Assembly (NCBI GenBank): GCA_025056735.1
Contig: JANWVR010000059.1
Coordinates: 1-64,000, forward strand
Length of the DNA stretch: 64,000 nucleotides
Reading direction: 5' to 3'
Origin: Saprospiraceae bacterium
GTDB taxonomy: Bacteria > Bacteroidota > Bacteroidia > Chitinophagales > Saprospiraceae
How positions within the stretch are numbered: position 1 is the stretch's first letter; every line of letters begins with the position of its first letter. Below the pieces are notes generated by a model that saw only the letters and a list, made by a program, of their open reading frames with translations, did no database searches and was not told the DNA's origin. Below, in pieces: positions 16,590-26,377 of this stretch. Made by a program: the position numbers and the translations under genes.

Positions 16590-19310
16590 CTATTTTTTCT
16601 CTGCGATTTTGCGCAGTTCGTTCAGCTTCCACAGTGCGTCTATGGGCGTCATAGTGTTGAGGTCCAAGGCGAGCAGTTCCTCGCGTATTTTGCGGGTGTA
16701 TTCGTCAGCGTCGAAGATTTGCAACTGCAAGCGCGGTTGCACCTGCCGCACGCGCTCCTTGACGGCTTCGGCTTTAGGCAAGGGAGCGGGCTCGGCGCTC
16801 AGGCGGCTTCCATCGGCTTCGAGGGTTCGCAGGATTTCTTGCGAGCGCTCGACAATTTCGGCGGGCATGCCGGCCATGCGGGCCACGTGAATGCCAAAAG
16901 AGTGGTTGGTGCCGCCCGGGGCGAGCTTTCGCAGGAAAATAACCTTGTGGCCTACCTCGCGCGTGCTGATGTGGAAGTTGTGGATGCGTTCGTGGCGTTC
17001 GGCCAGTTCGTTAAGCTCGTGGTAGTGGGTGGCAAAGAGTGTCTTGGGGCGGGCGCGGCCGTTGTCGTGCAGGTATTCGGCGATGCTCCAGGCGATGGAA
17101 ATGCCGTCGTAGGTGCTGGTGCCGCGTCCGATTTCGTCGAGCAGGATAAGCGAGCGGTCGCTGATGTTGTTCATAATGAGCGCCGTTTCGTTCATCTCGA
17201 CCATGAAGGTGCTTTCGCCGCTGCTGATGTTGTCGCTGGCACCCACGCGCGTGAACACCTTGTCCACCAAGCCGATGCGCGCCGATTGGGCGGGCACGAA
17301 GCTGCCCATCTGGGCCATCAACACAATGAGCGCCGTCTGGCGCAAGAGGGCCGATTTGCCGGCCATGTTTGGGCCCGTGATGAGCAGGATTTGCATCGAG
17401 TCGCTGTCTAAAAAGACATCGTTGGGCACATACGTTTCGCCCAGAGGCAGTTGTGTCTCGATGACAGGGTGGCGTCCGGCTTTGATATCAATGACTAAGG
17501 AGTCGTCCAATTCAGGGCGCGCATAGCCGTATTTTTCGGCCACCTTAGCAAAGGAGAGAAGGCAGTCTAAGCGGGCGATGACCTGGGCGTTCTGCTGGAT
17601 AGGGCCGATGTAGTCGGCGGTTTCATGGATGACATCTCGAAAGATTTGCTCCTCGAGTTCGAGAATGCGTTCTTCAGCGCCCAGAATTTTGGTTTCTAAC
17701 TCTTTGAGTTCAGGGGTGATGTATCGCTCGCTGTTGGTGGTAGTTTGCTTGCGTATCCAGTCGGTAGGCACTTTGTCGGCCCATTTTGAAGTAACCTCTA
17801 AGTAGTAGCCGAAGACGCTGTTGAAGCCCACTTTGAGGCTGGGGATGCCGGTGCGTTCGGCTTCGCGTTGCTGGATGCCGATGAGCAGTTCGCGGATGTC
17901 GCGCACGATGTGGCGCAGTTCGTCCAATTGTGGGTGAGCACCGTCGGCGATGGCGCCGCCTTTTCGGACGTCCACGGGCGCTTCGGGGTGTATGGCAGTG
18001 CCGATGCGTTCGCGCAGGCCGGTACATGGGCTAAGGGCTTCGCCCAGACGCCGCAGTCCTGCGCCCATGGGTGAAGCCAGGGCCTGGTGCACGGCGGTGT
18101 CTTCGGCGACGCCTTCCTCTGCCGGTGTTCCGGTGGGTTGCAGCAGGCGTTTGACGGCGTCTAAAGCAATGAGTGCGCGCCGTAGTTGGAGCAGCTCGCG
18201 GGGGTTGATCTTGCCCACCGAAGCCTTTGCCACAAGGCGTTCGAGATCGCCCACGTGGCGCAAGTAGCCTTCCAGCTGCCGGGCCAGGGAGCGGTGTCGC
18301 AAAAGGAGCTCAACGGCATCCTGGCGCTCGCGGATTTGCTGCAGGTTGGTGAGCGGCAGCAGCACCCACTTTTTGAGCAGGCGCGCACCCATGGGGCTGA
18401 CGGTATGGTCGAGCACCTGCAAAAGCGATACGCCAGACTCGTGGTTGGGCTGCACGAGCTCTAAGTTGCGAATAGTAAAGCGATCGAGCCACACAAAGGC
18501 ATCCGTCTGCAGGCGGCTGATCTGGCGGATGTGCGCCAGACGGGTGTTTTCTGTGGCGGCTAAGTAGTGCAACGCCGCGCCCGCTGCGGCCTGGGCCAGC
18601 TCCAGCTCCTCAATGCCAAAGCCTTTCAGGCTGGTGCTCTGAAAATGAAGCAACAGCTTTTCGCGCCCGAAAGAGGTGGTGAAAATCCAATCCTCCAGCG
18701 TGTACGTGTAAAATCGGTCGCCGAAATAAGCCGTGAATTCCTTCAGCCGGCTTTTGGGCAGCACCACCTCAGCAGGTCGGAAGCTCTGAAGCAATTTGTC
18801 CACGACGGAGGCATTGCCCTCGCAGGCGAAAAACTCGCCCGTGCTGATGTCTAAAAAAGCCAGCCCGTAGTGTTCGTTTTTGCCAAAGGCCAGGACGGCC
18901 AGATAGTTATTCTGGCGATTTTCGAGCAGGGCATCGCTCAGCGTAACGCCGGGAGTAACGATTTCCGTAACGGAGCGGCGCACGACCTTGCCGGGTATGG
19001 GCTTTTCCATTTGCTCGCAGATGGCTACGCGGTAGCCAGCGCGCACCAAACGCGGCAGGTACATTTCCAAGGCATGATGCGGAAAGCCCGCCAGTTCGAT
19101 GTCGGAGCCTCCGTTGTTGCGATTGGTCAGGGTAATGCCCAGCGTGTTGGCTGTTTTAATGGCGTCTTCGCCGAACGTCTCGTAGAAGTCGCCTATTCGA
19201 AACAACAGAATGGCATCGGGATGCTGCGCCTTCACTGCCGCGTACTGGGCCATGAGCGGCGTGGTGGACGATGCTTTTGCCGGGTTCGCATTTTTGGAAG
19301 GACGAGCCAT
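16590..19310 (-). CDS. mutS: DNA mismatch repair protein MutS
   Basis: A 906-residue mismatch-recognition ATPase. The N-terminal mismatch wedge has FRIGDFYETFGEDA with the Phe-x-Glu pair that contacts the mispair. The ATPase domain has Walker A ITGPNMAGKSALLRQ, the stretch SSGESTFMVEMNE, and Walker B LILLDEIGRGTSTYDG. The C-terminal region contains a helix-turn-helix dimerisation domain and a clamp-like tail. The ATG at 19310 is selected because upstream in-frame sequence is low in homology and crosses the promoter box at 19352-19359. LigA lies 200 bases upstream on the same strand but is separated by that promoter. Confidence 0.97.
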   Translation of the reverse strand: MARPSKNANPAKASSTTPLMAQYAAVKAQHPDAILLFRIGDFYETFGEDAIKTANTLGITLTNRNNGGSDIELAGFPHHALEMYLPRLVRAGYRVAICEQMEKPIPGKVVRRSVTEIVTPGVTLSDALLENRQNNYLAVLAFGKNEHYGLAFLDISTGEFFACEGNASVVDKLLQSFRPAEVVLPKSRLKEFTAYFGDRFYTYTLEDWIFTTSFGREKLLLHFQSTSLKGFGIEELELAQAAAGAALHYLAATENTRLAHIRQISRLQTDAFVWLDRFTIRNLELVQPNHESGVSLLQVLDHTVSPMGARLLKKWVLLPLTNLQQIRERQDAVELLLRHRSLARQLEGYLRHVGDLERLVAKASVGKINPRELLQLRRALIALDAVKRLLQPTGTPAEEGVAEDTAVHQALASPMGAGLRRLGEALSPCTGLRERIGTAIHPEAPVDVRKGGAIADGAHPQLDELRHIVRDIRELLIGIQQREAERTGIPSLKVGFNSVFGYYLEVTSKWADKVPTDWIRKQTTTNSERYITPELKELETKILGAEERILELEEQIFRDVIHETADYIGPIQQNAQVIARLDCLLSFAKVAEKYGYARPELDDSLVIDIKAGRHPVIETQLPLGETYVPNDVFLDSDSMQILLITGPNMAGKSALLRQTALIVLMAQMGSFVPAQSARIGLVDKVFTRVGASDNISSGESTFMVEMNETALIMNNISDRSLILLDEIGRGTSTYDGISIAWSIAEYLHDNGRARPKTLFATHYHELNELAERHERIHNFHISTREVGHKVIFLRKLAPGGTNHSFGIHVARMAGMPAEIVERSQEILRTLEADGSRLSAEPAPLPKAEAVKERVRQVQPRLQLQIFDADEYTRKIREELLALDLNTMTPIDALWKLNELRKIAEKK

Positions 19311-19351
19311 ATGCGCAGCGCAGATACAGATAAGGTGAGCCGATTGCTCGG

Positions 19352-19359
19352 CAAAGTTA
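19352..19359 (-). promoter_or_regulatory. -7 promoter box for mutS
   Basis: The minus strand reads TAACTTTG, an exact TAnnTTTG match, 42 bases before the mutS ATG. No clear TTTG is present at the -33 position. Confidence 0.4.
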
Positions 19360-19510
19360 GCGCCCCGGCAGGTTCTGCGCTTGTTTGCATAGCGAGCGCA
19401 GGGGCTTGCACACGGCTTGCTCGCCAGTTGCTGACGGCCAATGGCCACAAGCGCAGCGAAGAGAGCCGTTTTGGGCCAATTTTTTGGGATAAAATGCCCT
19501 TGTAAGCGCC

Positions 19511-21661
19511 TCAGATGCGCTCCAGAAATTCGGCTTCCGTCCAGATTTCTACGGTGCCCAATTCTTGCGCCTTGCGCAGTTTGCTGCCGGCTTTCTCGCC
19601 CACGACGAGAATGTTGAGGTTTTTGCTCACACCGCTGGCGATGGTGGCGCCGGCGGCGGCGGCGCGCGCTTCGGCCTGTTCGCGCGTGAGGGTAGCGAGC
19701 GTGCCTGTGAAGAGGATGGTCTTGCCTACAAGCGGCCCTTCAGCAGCACTGGCCGGGCGTTGGTCCTCGGGCGTTTGGCGCAGGTTGACGCCCAAGGCTT
19801 CCATCGTCCGCAGCATTTCCAAGTTGCGTGGGTTATGGAAAAAATTATAAACGTTTTGCGCCAGCACAGGGCCAATGTCTTTGATCTGTTGGTAACGCTC
19901 TATATCCCATGCCGCCAGGTCAAGCACGTGCTCGACCTGAGCGGCCAACAGTTTGGAGGATTTCTGGCCCAAATGGTGAATGCTCAGGCTGTGCAACAGG
20001 CGGTGTATGGGATTTTGCTTGGCTTTTTCAATGGCTTTACGCAGGTTGGCGGCCGATTTTTCGCCGAAGCCCTCTAATTGGGCAATTCGATCGTAGTCTA
20101 AACGGTAAATGTCAGCGATGGAGCGCAGCCAGCCCAATTGATAAAAGCGCGTAATGGTGCTTTCGCCCATGCCCTCGATGTCCATGGCGTGTTTGGAAGC
20201 GTGAAAGATCATGCGTTGGAGCACCTGCGCTTCGCACTCGGCGTTTTCGCAGCGCCAGATGGCCTCATCTTCGGGTTTGACGAGTGGACTTTGGCAAACG
20301 GGGCAGTTTCGGGGGTACTTGATGGGGCGCTCGGAGCCATTGCGCAGGTGGTCGAGTGCCTTGACGATGTAAGGAATGACATCGCCGGCGCGCTCGACGA
20401 GCACATAGTCGCCGATGCGGATGTCTTTGCTGCGGATGAAATCTTCGTTGTGCAGGCTGACGTTTTGGATGGTTACGCCGGCCAGTTGCACGGGCTCTAA
20501 TTTGGCCACGGGTGTCACGGCGCCCGTTTTGCCTACCTGGAATTCGACGTCGCGTAGGCGCGTGGTAGCCTGTCTGGCTTTAAACTTGAAAGCTACCGCC
20601 CAGCGTGGATGATGGGTCGTATAGCCGCAGCGTTCCTGGAGGTCTAAAGCGTTGACTTTGACCACCATGCCATCAATCTCATAAGGGTAAGCGTCGCGCT
20701 GCTCCTGCCAGGCGTTGCAGAAGGCGATCACCTCTTCGATGCCGCGACACAGGCGGCGCTCTGGAAGCCCTCCGCTGGGGCTGGCTTGGGCGGATGGCGC
20801 TTTGAAGCCCAATTGCTCGAGCGTGTTCAATGCCTCAGTGTGTGTGGGGATGCGCTCCAAGACGCTCTGCCCCTGGGCGTCGGCGGCGTATGCGAGTTGA
20901 TAGACGAATGCCTCCAGCCCGCGCGCGGCGGCTTCTTTAGGGTCTTTCATGCGCAGGCCGCCGGTAGCGGCGTTGCGCGGGTTGGCGAAGAGGCTTTCGC
21001 CAGTGGCCTGACGGGCGGCGTTGATTTTTTCAAAAACATCTTTTCGGATGATGGCTTCGCCGCGCAGTTCGGCCTTAGCAATGCCGTATTGCGAGAAAGG
21101 CGCTTGGAGCGGCACGGAGCGCACGGTGCGGATGTTGGCGGTTATTTCATCGCCCACCAAGCCGTTGCCGCGGGTGGCGGCGCGCACGAGGCGGTCGTTT
21201 TCATAGACTAAGGCAATGGTGCCGCCATCGAATTTAGGCTCTACGGCATACTCGACAATTGCATCGGGCGGCAGGGCGGCCAGTTTTTTGACGGAAGTGT
21301 CGAAGTCCAGCAAGTCGCGCGCGTCATAGGAGTTGTCCAAAGACAGCATGGGCGTCAGGTGGGCCACCTGGTTGATTTCCTCCACGAGGTCGGACGACAC
21401 GCGCTGCGTGGGCGAGTCGGGGGTGATGAGTTCGGGGTGCTGTCGTTCTAAGGCTTCGAGTTGTTTGTATAATTGGTCGTACTCAAAGTCGCTTATGACG
21501 GGGTCGTTCAGCGCGTAGTAGCGCCATTCGTGGTATCGGATAACGCTGCGGAGGTTCTCGATGCGCTCGGCGGCGGTTTCGTCTGATGGGACGCCCTGCG
21601 GAGTATAGAGCAGGGTTTTGGAAAGTTCGTAGAGGGCGCGCTGGGCCTCGGGAGTGTACAT
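19511..21661 (-). CDS. ligA: NAD-dependent DNA ligase
   Basis: A 716-residue ligase that seals nicks in replication and repair using NAD+. The NAD-binding Ia domain contains SDFEYDQLYKQLEALE and SPTQRV. The adenylation motif EPKFDGG places the catalytic lysine at K143, with Phe where many ligases have Leu. The OB-fold, a four-cysteine zinc finger (CPVCQSP...CENAEC), helix-hairpin-helix repeats (LEGFGEKSAANL, DIGPVLAQNVYNFF) and a C-terminal BRCT domain (about residues 640-716, VGKTILFTGTLATLTR) follow in the canonical order. A lipoprotein gene ends 33 bases past its start on the upstream side. Confidence 0.97.
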   Translation of the reverse strand: MYTPEAQRALYELSKTLLYTPQGVPSDETAAERIENLRSVIRYHEWRYYALNDPVISDFEYDQLYKQLEALERQHPELITPDSPTQRVSSDLVEEINQVAHLTPMLSLDNSYDARDLLDFDTSVKKLAALPPDAIVEYAVEPKFDGGTIALVYENDRLVRAATRGNGLVGDEITANIRTVRSVPLQAPFSQYGIAKAELRGEAIIRKDVFEKINAARQATGESLFANPRNAATGGLRMKDPKEAAARGLEAFVYQLAYAADAQGQSVLERIPTHTEALNTLEQLGFKAPSAQASPSGGLPERRLCRGIEEVIAFCNAWQEQRDAYPYEIDGMVVKVNALDLQERCGYTTHHPRWAVAFKFKARQATTRLRDVEFQVGKTGAVTPVAKLEPVQLAGVTIQNVSLHNEDFIRSKDIRIGDYVLVERAGDVIPYIVKALDHLRNGSERPIKYPRNCPVCQSPLVKPEDEAIWRCENAECEAQVLQRMIFHASKHAMDIEGMGESTITRFYQLGWLRSIADIYRLDYDRIAQLEGFGEKSAANLRKAIEKAKQNPIHRLLHSLSIHHLGQKSSKLLAAQVEHVLDLAAWDIERYQQIKDIGPVLAQNVYNFFHNPRNLEMLRTMEALGVNLRQTPEDQRPASAAEGPLVGKTILFTGTLATLTREQAEARAAAAGATIASGVSKNLNILVVGEKAGSKLRKAQELGTVEIWTEAEFLERI

Positions 21662-21693
21662 ATCAGCAGTGCGGTTGGGCCAAATGTCTGGTT

Positions 21694-22317
21694 TTAGGGC
21701 ATTTTTTGAAGGGCCAGTTCGGCGATTTTCTTTGCATAGGGAAGGTTATTGCGAGGGTCGTCGGTGTAATCCAGCGTTATTTTAACCAAGAGGTGGCCTT
21801 TTTTGATGACGAGCGAGGTGGAGGAGGTGCTCCAGAGCGCGTCGTCGCCTAAGCCAGCGACATCGGTTTCGTAGGTCTGGCGCTGGCGGTTGCGCAGCAG
21901 GTCGAATTGCTGGCGGGCGATCAGTTGGCGTCCGTAGTCAATGACCTGTACGACTAAGGTGTTTTTGAATTCGCGGTATTCGGCGCCGGGCTGCTCGTTG
22001 GCGCGTTCGATCTCGCGCCAGTTGGGCTTCATCCAATATCGCAGGCAAAAGGCCTGGCCGGGCAGGCTGCGCGTGTTGAAGAGGTCTCGTTTGACGTCTA
22101 TTTGGAACAGAGCAATGACCTCCTGGTCGGTTACCAGGGCACAGCCGTTGTCTTTCCAAGGGTTGGGCGCTGGGGCCACGTCACCTGTCAGGGTGTCAAT
22201 AGTCATAGGCACTGGCGGTGGCGGCGGAGCGTCGTTGCCACAAGAACCACAGGCAAGGGCATACCAGAGGGCGCTCACACAAGCGCAGACCATCCGGGCC
22301 GATTTTGGGCGAAGCAT
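21694..22317 (-). CDS. Putative lipoprotein of unknown function
   Basis: 207 residues from the ATG at 22317. The N-terminus has a hydrophobic run ending in a lipobox-like ALAC (cysteine about residue 23), then a proline run (APPPPPPVP) before the folded part, which begins near DNGCALVTDQEVIALFQID. The folded part has a pattern (CALVTDQEV, DLFNTR, CLRYWMKPNW, VVQVIDYG, DVAGLGDDALWS, LLVKITLDY) that resembles the DUF3558-like or cystatin-like small extracellular domains seen in other lipoproteins; I cannot name a family with confidence. Probably anchored in the inner or outer membrane. A TATCTTTG promoter box lies 37 bases upstream. It may be co-transcribed with ligA, which starts 33 bases downstream. 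Confidence 0.65.
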   Translation of the reverse strand: MLRPKSARMVCACVSALWYALACGSCGNDAPPPPPVPMTIDTLTGDVAPAPNPWKDNGCALVTDQEVIALFQIDVKRDLFNTRSLPGQAFCLRYWMKPNWREIERANEQPGAEYREFKNTLVVQVIDYGRQLIARQQFDLLRNRQRQTYETDVAGLGDDALWSTSSTSLVIKKGHLLVKITLDYTDDPRNNLPYAKKIAELALQKMP

Positions 22318-22649
22318 GAAGAATTGCCGATTAAATGCACTGCTAAAGGGCAGCAAAGATAGCGGCCCCGCAACGACCAAACTCTTTTTGCCGGCCCAAC
22401 TACAGAAGCGCAAAGAGCAAAAAAGGATAGCCTAAACCGCAACTGCTAAATGGTGAACCGGCCTGAAAGCCTTGCTTCAACGCTCTCCTTCTATGTCGGA
22501 GTTCTCTTTACTTCTGCCCAAACGCGAAAAAAAGCGCGCTTCCGTTGAGCTATAACTTTTGGAAGGGGATAGCGCATGATGAAAAAATGTGCACTTTTGC
22601 CGCACATACCGAAAACTATTCTCAAACCTTTCAACAACACTGCTCTCTT
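22318..22649. promoter_or_regulatory. Divergent intergenic region with a minus-strand -7 box
   Basis: 332 bases between the lipoprotein and the divergent peptide transporter. On the minus strand TTTG (22381-22378), a 16-base gap and TATCTTTG (22361-22354) form a good Bacteroidota promoter for the lipoprotein. For the transporter, TTTG at 22558-22561 and CACTTTTG at 22592-22599 look similar, but their spacing is too long to be convincing. Confidence 0.45.
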
Positions 22650-24557
22650 ATGCATCCTGCGTACAAACTTATGCTGTTGGCCTGGGTTGGCGTTGCCATT
22701 TGGGTCGCTTTTGTAATTTTCTCTAATCGCAAGATTCACCCCAAAGTCCTCTTCGCCCTCTTTATGGTCGAACTCTGGGAGCGCTTTAGCTACTACGGCA
22801 TGCGCGCTATCTTGGTGCTCTACATGGTGGCTAAAGCCACCGAAGAGGTAAAAAATCGGGGCTTAGGTTTCGATGACGCTAAGGCCTACGGCATTTATGC
22901 CGCCTATGGCGCCCTGGTTTACCTGACACCCATTATTGGCGGCTATTTTGCCGATAAAATGATGGGTTATCGGCAGGCCATTATTTGGGGGGCCATCCTG
23001 ATGGCGGCAGGTCAGTTCACGTTGTTTTTGGACAACAAAGCCACCTTTTTCATTGGTCTGGCGCTCTTGGTGGTGGGCAATGGCTTCTTCAAGCCCAACA
23101 TTTCCTCGATGATTGGCAAGTTTTACGGCGCGGGCGACCCGCGGCGCGACGGGGCGTTCACCATTTTTTATATGGGCATCAACATTGGAGCATTTCTCAC
23201 TCCGCTCACCTGCGGCGCTATTGGCGAGATAGAGGGCTGGCGCTACGGTTTCCTCGCGGCCGGTATTGGCATGGTGATTGGCTTGCTCATCTTCCTGTGG
23301 GCGCAATCGAAGGGCTGGATCCTGACCGAATTTAACGAGGAGGGTCAGCCGCTCAACCAGGCGCGCCCCATTGGTCTGGCGCCCGAAAATGCCCCAGGTA
23401 TTGCGGGCATCAGCGGCAGATGGGTGCCCTATCTTAGCACCATTCTCTTGGTGCTGGCCTCGTGGGTGCTGGTGCGCAACGACGACGTGGTAGATATCCT
23501 GCTGGCTGTCATTGGCCTGGGTGTTATTGTGTACATGCTCTACGCCTCGGGTAAGTACGACCTCGTGCAGCGCCAGCGCATCTGGGTCATCCTGCTCCTG
23601 CTGCTGTTCACCACCGTGTTCTGGACCTTCTTCGAACTGGCCGGCTCAGCGCTCAACCTCTTTACTGACCGCAACGTGAACAAAACCATGCTGGGCACGG
23701 AACTGACCACCACCTTCTTCCAGTCCGTCAACCCGCTGTTTATCATGATCTTCGCGCCCATCTTTTCCTGGATGTGGATAAAGTTGGCGCGCGCCGATCG
23801 CGAGCCGTCGGCACCGTATAAATTTAGTGCTGGCCTGCTGCTGCTGGGCTTGGGTTTCCTGGCTCTCAACGTAGGCAAGGGTAGTGCCACGGCGGGCTTA
23901 GTACCGGCCATCTTTTTGGTAATTCTGTATTTACTGCATACGCTGGGCGAACTGACGCTCTCGCCCGTAGGTCTGTCGTTGGTCACCAAATTGGCGCCCG
24001 CTCAAATCGTGGGCTTCATGATGGGCATCTGGTTCCTCTCCTCCTCCATCGCGCATCAGGGCGGCAAGCATATCGCCAAACTGACGGCCGTAGATGAGGC
24101 GGGCATTATCGCCAGTGCCGAGTTTCAAGATTGCTATCCGGATAAGACTGTGCTTCAAGCGCTCGATAATGGCAACGGACTGAAAGATGACAAAGGCAAA
24201 GCCCTGCCCATCGAGAAGGCACTGGTGCGCTCCGAATTTGTGAGCAAGGCCAACAACTTAGCCGGCAGCGAGCGCTACTTCGTCGGTCGAGTAGTAACAG
24301 GAAAAGACACCCTTTCTTTCCTGACCGCTGACCCTGCCTACGCCTCTCCAGACAAAATAGTAACGGTGCCGAAGGACGATGTTAAGAAGATTTTCGATAA
24401 CAGTCTTACAGGGCAGGCCGTATCGTGCCTGCGCCAGCAGTCGCTGGGTCTTAGCCTGGGTATCTTCTGGTGGTTAGGCATTGTAGCTATCGGTTGCGCA
24501 GTACTGCTTTTCCTGCTGGGGCCGATAGTAACCCGCTGGATGCACGGTATCAAATAG
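22650..24557 (+). CDS. POT/PTR2-family proton-coupled peptide transporter
   Basis: A 635-residue major-facilitator protein of the inner membrane. The family signature FALFMVELWERFSYYGMRA (ExxER-type motif in helix 1) is present near residues 40-58, followed by PIIGGYFADKMMG and about 12-14 membrane segments. Like other Bacteroidota POT proteins it carries a long soluble insertion near the C-terminus (about residues 475-590, between the last membrane segments, beginning VDEAGIIASAEFQD). Substrates are di- and tripeptides, taken up with protons. The ATG at 22650 begins just before the first conserved helix; an upstream in-frame ATG would add 35 residues with no homology. It converges on the peroxiredoxin-like gene across a hairpin terminator. 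Confidence 0.93.
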   Translation: MHPAYKLMLLAWVGVAIWVAFVIFSNRKIHPKVLFALFMVELWERFSYYGMRAILVLYMVAKATEEVKNRGLGFDDAKAYGIYAAYGALVYLTPIIGGYFADKMMGYRQAIIWGAILMAAGQFTLFLDNKATFFIGLALLVVGNGFFKPNISSMIGKFYGAGDPRRDGAFTIFYMGINIGAFLTPLTCGAIGEIEGWRYGFLAAGIGMVIGLLIFLWAQSKGWILTEFNEEGQPLNQARPIGLAPENAPGIAGISGRWVPYLSTILLVLASWVLVRNDDVVDILLAVIGLGVIVYMLYASGKYDLVQRQRIWVILLLLLFTTVFWTFFELAGSALNLFTDRNVNKTMLGTELTTTFFQSVNPLFIMIFAPIFSWMWIKLARADREPSAPYKFSAGLLLLGLGFLALNVGKGSATAGLVPAIFLVILYLLHTLGELTLSPVGLSLVTKLAPAQIVGFMMGIWFLSSSIAHQGGKHIAKLTAVDEAGIIASAEFQDCYPDKTVLQALDNGNGLKDDKGKALPIEKALVRSEFVSKANNLAGSERYFVGRVVTGKDTLSFLTADPAYASPDKIVTVPKDDVKKIFDNSLTGQAVSCLRQQSLGLSLGIFWWLGIVAIGCAVLLFLLGPIVTRWMHGIK

Positions 24558-24603
24558 CGAACAAACACGCTGTAAGCGCAGATATTCGCATCCCCCCTGC
24601 TCA

Positions 24604-24647
24604 AAGTTTGTGCGCGTTCGGAATGACATCTGAACGCGCACAAACTT
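24604..24647. terminator. Long perfect hairpin between convergent genes
   Basis: AAGTTTGTGCGCGTTC (24604-24619) and its exact complement (24632-24647) form a 16-base-pair stem around a 12-base loop. It lies 47 bases after the transporter stop and 46 bases after the minus-strand gene's stop, so it can serve both directions. A strong U-run is absent on either strand, so it may be a folding barrier rather than a strictly intrinsic terminator. Confidence 0.6.
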
Positions 24648-24692
24648 AAAGGAGGTTACTCCTCGCCTCAGGGCACTGCCTTGTTATGAAAA

Positions 24693-25259
24693 TCAATCGA
24701 AATGGCACTCTTCCACCAATGCTTCGTAATCGGGCCGGTCCCAGGCGTGTTCGTGAATAAATGAGTGTTTGATTTCACCCTTGTGCAACAAAAATACCCC
24801 GGGCATCTGGAAGCCATCGCCCAGTTCGTCGCTGTGAAGCGCTACCCCATGGCCTTCCAATATAGCGGCCTGAAAGCCTCGTATCCAATTCATCAGGCCA
24901 AACAACTGGCCCGGCCTGCCGCGCCCTAGGCCGAAAGCGGCATAATAGCGTTTCTCTGGGTCGGAAATGTGCTCCGTCGGGAGCAACTTGTATTTGCGGA
25001 AAAACCGCTCCGCCGTCTCGCGACTGGGCGACATATGGACAAAAACGACTTGAACGCCCTTCTTCTCTAAGCGCTTTCGGATTTTGGAGATGTCAGAAAT
25101 TGCCTCTCGGCAGAAAGAGCAGCCAAAATGCCGTAAAAAGATGAGCAGCACAGGCGACTCTTCAGCCAGCTGGGCCAACGTCTTTCCAGAACATAGGCCC
25201 ACCATTTCTTGCCAAACCTGTGGCGCTACTTTCAATGGCGCAGATGCCTGTTCACTCAT
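24693..25259 (-). CDS. AhpC/TSA-family (PF13911-like) thioredoxin-fold protein
   Basis: A thioredoxin-fold protein of 188 residues. VLLIFLRHFGCSFCREAISDI carries a CxxC active site (about residues 46-49), placing it with the AhpC/TSA antioxidant or SelL-like group. HMSPSRETAERFFRKYKL and YYAAFGLGRG follow, then a C-terminal half (MPGVFLLHKGEIKHSF) typical of the group. Probably reduces peroxides or other thiol substrates in the cytoplasm; the exact electron donor is not evident. It is transcribed after mdh, which ends 10 bases upstream, so the two are likely an operon. Confidence 0.82.
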   Translation of the reverse strand: MSEQASAPLKVAPQVWQEMVGLCSGKTLAQLAEESPVLLIFLRHFGCSFCREAISDISKIRKRLEKKGVQVVFVHMSPSRETAERFFRKYKLLPTEHISDPEKRYYAAFGLGRGRPGQLFGLMNWIRGFQAAILEGHGVALHSDELGDGFQMPGVFLLHKGEIKHSFIHEHAWDRPDYEALVEECHFD

Positions 25260-25269
25260 AGGCTGTTGT

Positions 25270-26211
25270 TCAGAGAATATTCATGTTGTCTAATGCGGCT
25301 ACTACTTCGCGTACAGCAGCCGCAGACTGATGTAACAGCTTTTTTTCATCATCGTTCAGTTTCAGCTCAATGATTTGCTGAATGCCTTCGCGGCTTAATT
25401 TAACAGGTGCGCCGACGAAAAGGTCATCAATACCGTACTGCCCGGTCAGACGTACGCAGCAGGGGTAGATGCGGTTTTCGTTTTTGAGGATGGAAACCGC
25501 CATTTGGGCCGCAGCGGCGCCGGGAGCGTACCAGGCGGAGGTGCCCATGAGGTTGACTAATTCGCCGCCGCCAAATTTGGTGCGCTCAATGATGGCATTC
25601 AGCCGCTCGGGCGCTACCAGCTCGGTTACTGGAATGCCACTGACGGTGGTGTAACGCGGCAGTGGCACCATCGTATCACCGTGGCCACCCATCAGCATGG
25701 CAGAGATGTCCTTAGGCGAGCAGCCAATTTCTTCCGCCAAAAAAGCGCGGTAGCGGGCTGTATCGAGTACGCCAGCCATGCCAAACACGCGGCGCTCGCT
25801 CAAACCGGATGCCTTCCACGCGGCGTAGGTCATCACGTCCAAGGGGTTCGATACAACGATGACGATAGGGTTGGCCGAATGCTTGAGGATCTCGCGCGTT
25901 ACTCCCACCACAATGTTGGCGTTGGTGCTGATTAGATCGTCGCGGCTCATGCCCGGCTTGCGCGGAATACCCGCCGTGATGATGACGATGTCCGAGTTGG
26001 CCGTCAGCGGATAGGCATCGTTGCCGCCGCCCACGACGCGCGTCGAGTAGCCGTCAATCGGCGCCTGTTGCCAGGTGTCTAAGGCCTTGCCTTTAGCAAT
26101 GCCCTCCTGAATGTCAATGAGGACGATCTCGTTGCAGATGTCTTCATGCGCCAGCACATTGGCGCAGGTGGCGCCGACATTGCCAGCGCCAATTACGGTT
26201 ACTTTGCTCAT
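25270..26211 (-). CDS. mdh: Malate dehydrogenase
   Basis: A 313-residue lactate-dehydrogenase-like malate dehydrogenase of the citric acid cycle. The NAD fold starts VTVIGAGNVGATCANVLA, the specificity region has IPRKPGMSRDDL with the arginines that bind dicarboxylate, and the catalytic histidine is in MLMGGHGDTMVPL. The length is normal. A TACCTTTG promoter box lies 42 bases upstream. The AhpC/TSA-like gene follows after 10 bases. The same fold includes lactate dehydrogenases, but the IPRKPGMSR arginine pattern indicates malate. Confidence 0.95.
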   Translation of the reverse strand: MSKVTVIGAGNVGATCANVLAHEDICNEIVLIDIQEGIAKGKALDTWQQAPIDGYSTRVVGGGNDAYPLTANSDIVIITAGIPRKPGMSRDDLISTNANIVVGVTREILKHSANPIVIVVSNPLDVMTYAAWKASGLSERRVFGMAGVLDTARYRAFLAEEIGCSPKDISAMLMGGHGDTMVPLPRYTTVSGIPVTELVAPERLNAIIERTKFGGGELVNLMGTSAWYAPGAAAAQMAVSILKNENRIYPCCVRLTGQYGIDDLFVGAPVKLSREGIQQIIELKLNDDEKKLLHQSAAAVREVVAALDNMNIL

Positions 26212-26252
26212 TTTATAGGAATATCAGACAATGAATGACTTGCTTTTCGAGG

Positions 26253-26260
26253 CAAAGGTA
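26253..26260 (-). promoter_or_regulatory. -7 promoter box for mdh
   Basis: The minus strand reads TACCTTTG, an exact TAnnTTTG match, 42 bases before the mdh ATG. A correctly spaced TTTG is not evident. Confidence 0.45.
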
Positions 26261-26377
26261 TTTCGCCACCGGATTTTTTTAACCGCCGACAATGCTGGTG
26301 GGCACATAGAAGTCAGGCCATGAAAAATAAACCCAGGCCCAGCGGCTGCAGCGCGCTCCTGTCAGGCAAAAGACGGC

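Noticed and set aside
23773-23781. Perfect DnaA box (minus strand TTATCCACA)
   Set aside because: It lies in the peptide transporter coding sequence, encoding conserved membrane-helix residues, and is isolated.
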